Assembly (NCBI GenBank): GCA_028869975.1
Contig: JAGWQR010000135.1
Location: 1-7,813, forward strand
Length of the DNA stretch: 7,813 nucleotides
Source: Alphaproteobacteria bacterium
GTDB lineage: Bacteria > Pseudomonadota > Alphaproteobacteria > Sphingomonadales > Sphingomonadaceae
Reading direction: 5' to 3'
Position numbers and translations under genes: made by a program. Numbering within the stretch: the first letter of the stretch is position 1; every line of letters begins with the position of its first letter. Under the pieces are notes generated by a model that was not told the origin of the DNA, made no database searches, and saw nothing but the letters and a program-made list of their open reading frames with translations. This document shows, one piece after another, positions 7,347 to 7,813 of this stretch.

Positions 7347-7349
7347 CGG
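7325..7349 (+). repeat. Overlapping inverted repeats in the glgX-nadB gap
   Basis: AGCGG (7325-7329), CCGCT (7331-7335) and AGCGG (7345-7349) form a repeat/inverse/repeat arrangement. GCGGG (7326-7330) can also pair with CCCGC (7336-7340) around a 5-base loop. The two usable hairpins (7326-7340 and 7331-7349) compete for overlapping bases. No T-run follows, so this is not a standard intrinsic terminator. The second hairpin would cover the AGCGGA that is the only Shine-Dalgarno-like sequence before nadB. Confidence 0.35.
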
Positions 7350-7354
7350 ATACA

Positions 7355-7813
7355 ATGCTCACGGATGTTCTTATCATCGGTTCAGGGGCCGCAGGCCTGA
7401 CAGCGGCGCTCAACCTGGCCCCCGATCACAAGGTGACCGTTCTTGCCAAGGGCGCGCTCACCGAAGGCTCGACCAACTGGGCGCAAGGGGGCATTGCGGC
7501 GGTACTCGAACCCGGCGATACCTTTGCGAGCCATATCGAAGATACGATGATCGCTGGCGCTGGGCTCAACCACCGCGATGCGGTCGCATTCGTGATCGAA
7601 CATGCGCCTGGCGCTATCGATCGGCTGGCCGCGCTTGGCGTGCCGTTCACCACGCACAAGGATCATTGGCACCTCACGCGCGAGGGCGGGCATTCGCACC
7701 GGCGGATTGTTCATGTCGATGACGCGACCGGAGCGGCGGTGCAGGGCGCATTGGTCAAGGCCGCAGAAACACACCCCAACATCACGTTGCTGTCCGATAT
7801 GGTCGCGATCGAC
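7355..7813 (+). CDS. nadB: L-aspartate oxidase, N-terminal fragment (3' end outside window)
   Basis: NadB is a cytoplasmic flavoprotein that oxidises L-aspartate to iminoaspartate, which NadA condenses with dihydroxyacetone phosphate to quinolinate, the precursor of NAD. The 153 codons present show the FAD-binding start DVLIIGSGAAGLTAAL (GxGxxG at 9-14), the WAQGGIAAVL segment (42-51) and the hallmark LTREGGHSHRRIVH from L107. T108, E110 and H113 lie in this active-site stretch. Fumarate reductase/succinate dehydrogenase flavoproteins are related, but WAQGGIAAV plus LTREGGHSHRRI points to NadB. The start is well fixed: an in-frame TAA at 7343-7345 leaves ATG 7355 as the only start before the FAD motif. 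The upstream Shine-Dalgarno is poor (AGCGGA, 7345-7350). The gene lies 49 bases after glgX in the same direction. The frame is open to the window edge, ending on a complete codon. Confidence 0.95.
   Translation, partial: MLTDVLIIGSGAAGLTAALNLAPDHKVTVLAKGALTEGSTNWAQGGIAAVLEPGDTFASHIEDTMIAGAGLNHRDAVAFVIEHAPGAIDRLAALGVPFTTHKDHWHLTREGGHSHRRIVHVDDATGAAVQGALVKAAETHPNITLLSDMVAID

Noticed and set aside
1..7813. A hidden novel system (defence, mobile element, RNA element or CRISPR)
   Set aside because: The window is filled end to end by well-known metabolic genes with intact motifs. The longest non-coding gap is 49 bases, and no repeats, integrase/transposase motifs or compositional breaks are visible.

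Overview
This window holds most of a bacterial glycogen-metabolism operon, followed by the start of an NAD-biosynthesis gene. All genes are on the + strand. The DNA is GC-rich. GlgC closely resembles, from memory, the alphaproteobacterial (Agrobacterium/Rhodobacter-like) ADP-glucose pyrophosphorylases. Together with the tight glgP-glgB-glgC-glgA-glgX order and a very compact GlgX, this suggests an alphaproteobacterium, perhaps a sphingomonad. That placement is inference; no rRNA or other taxonomic marker is present.

Layout: (1) 1-592, the 3' end of glgP, glycogen phosphorylase, cut by the left window edge. (2) 589-2757, glgB, branching enzyme, overlapping glgP by ATGA. (3) 2758-2787, a 30-base spacer with an inverted repeat and a good Shine-Dalgarno; a perfect 16-bp palindrome lies just before it in the last codons of glgB. 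(4) 2788-4047, glgC, ADP-glucose pyrophosphorylase. (5) 4058-5509, glgA, glycogen synthase. (6) 5506-7305, glgX, debranching enzyme, overlapping glgA by ATGA. (7) 7306-7354, a 49-base gap with no convincing terminator. (8) 7355-7813, the 5' part of nadB, L-aspartate oxidase, cut by the right edge. No stretch longer than 49 bases lacks a gene. No RNA gene, mobile element or CRISPR was seen.

How the genes work together: GlgC makes ADP-glucose from glucose-1-phosphate and ATP, GlgA polymerises it into alpha-1,4-glucan, and GlgB adds alpha-1,6 branches. GlgP shortens outer chains by phosphorolysis, and GlgX removes the short branch stubs that remain. The operon therefore encodes both building and breakdown of the polymer. 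All catalytic residues I could locate in these enzymes are intact. NadB belongs to a separate pathway (aspartate to quinolinate to NAD), and its adjacency need not be functional.

I see no undescribed system here. The points worth a second look are modest: the palindrome and inverted repeat before glgC, a GlgX with a shortened C-terminus, two non-basic residues in the GlgC activator region, and a possible leaderless or near-leaderless nadB promoter.
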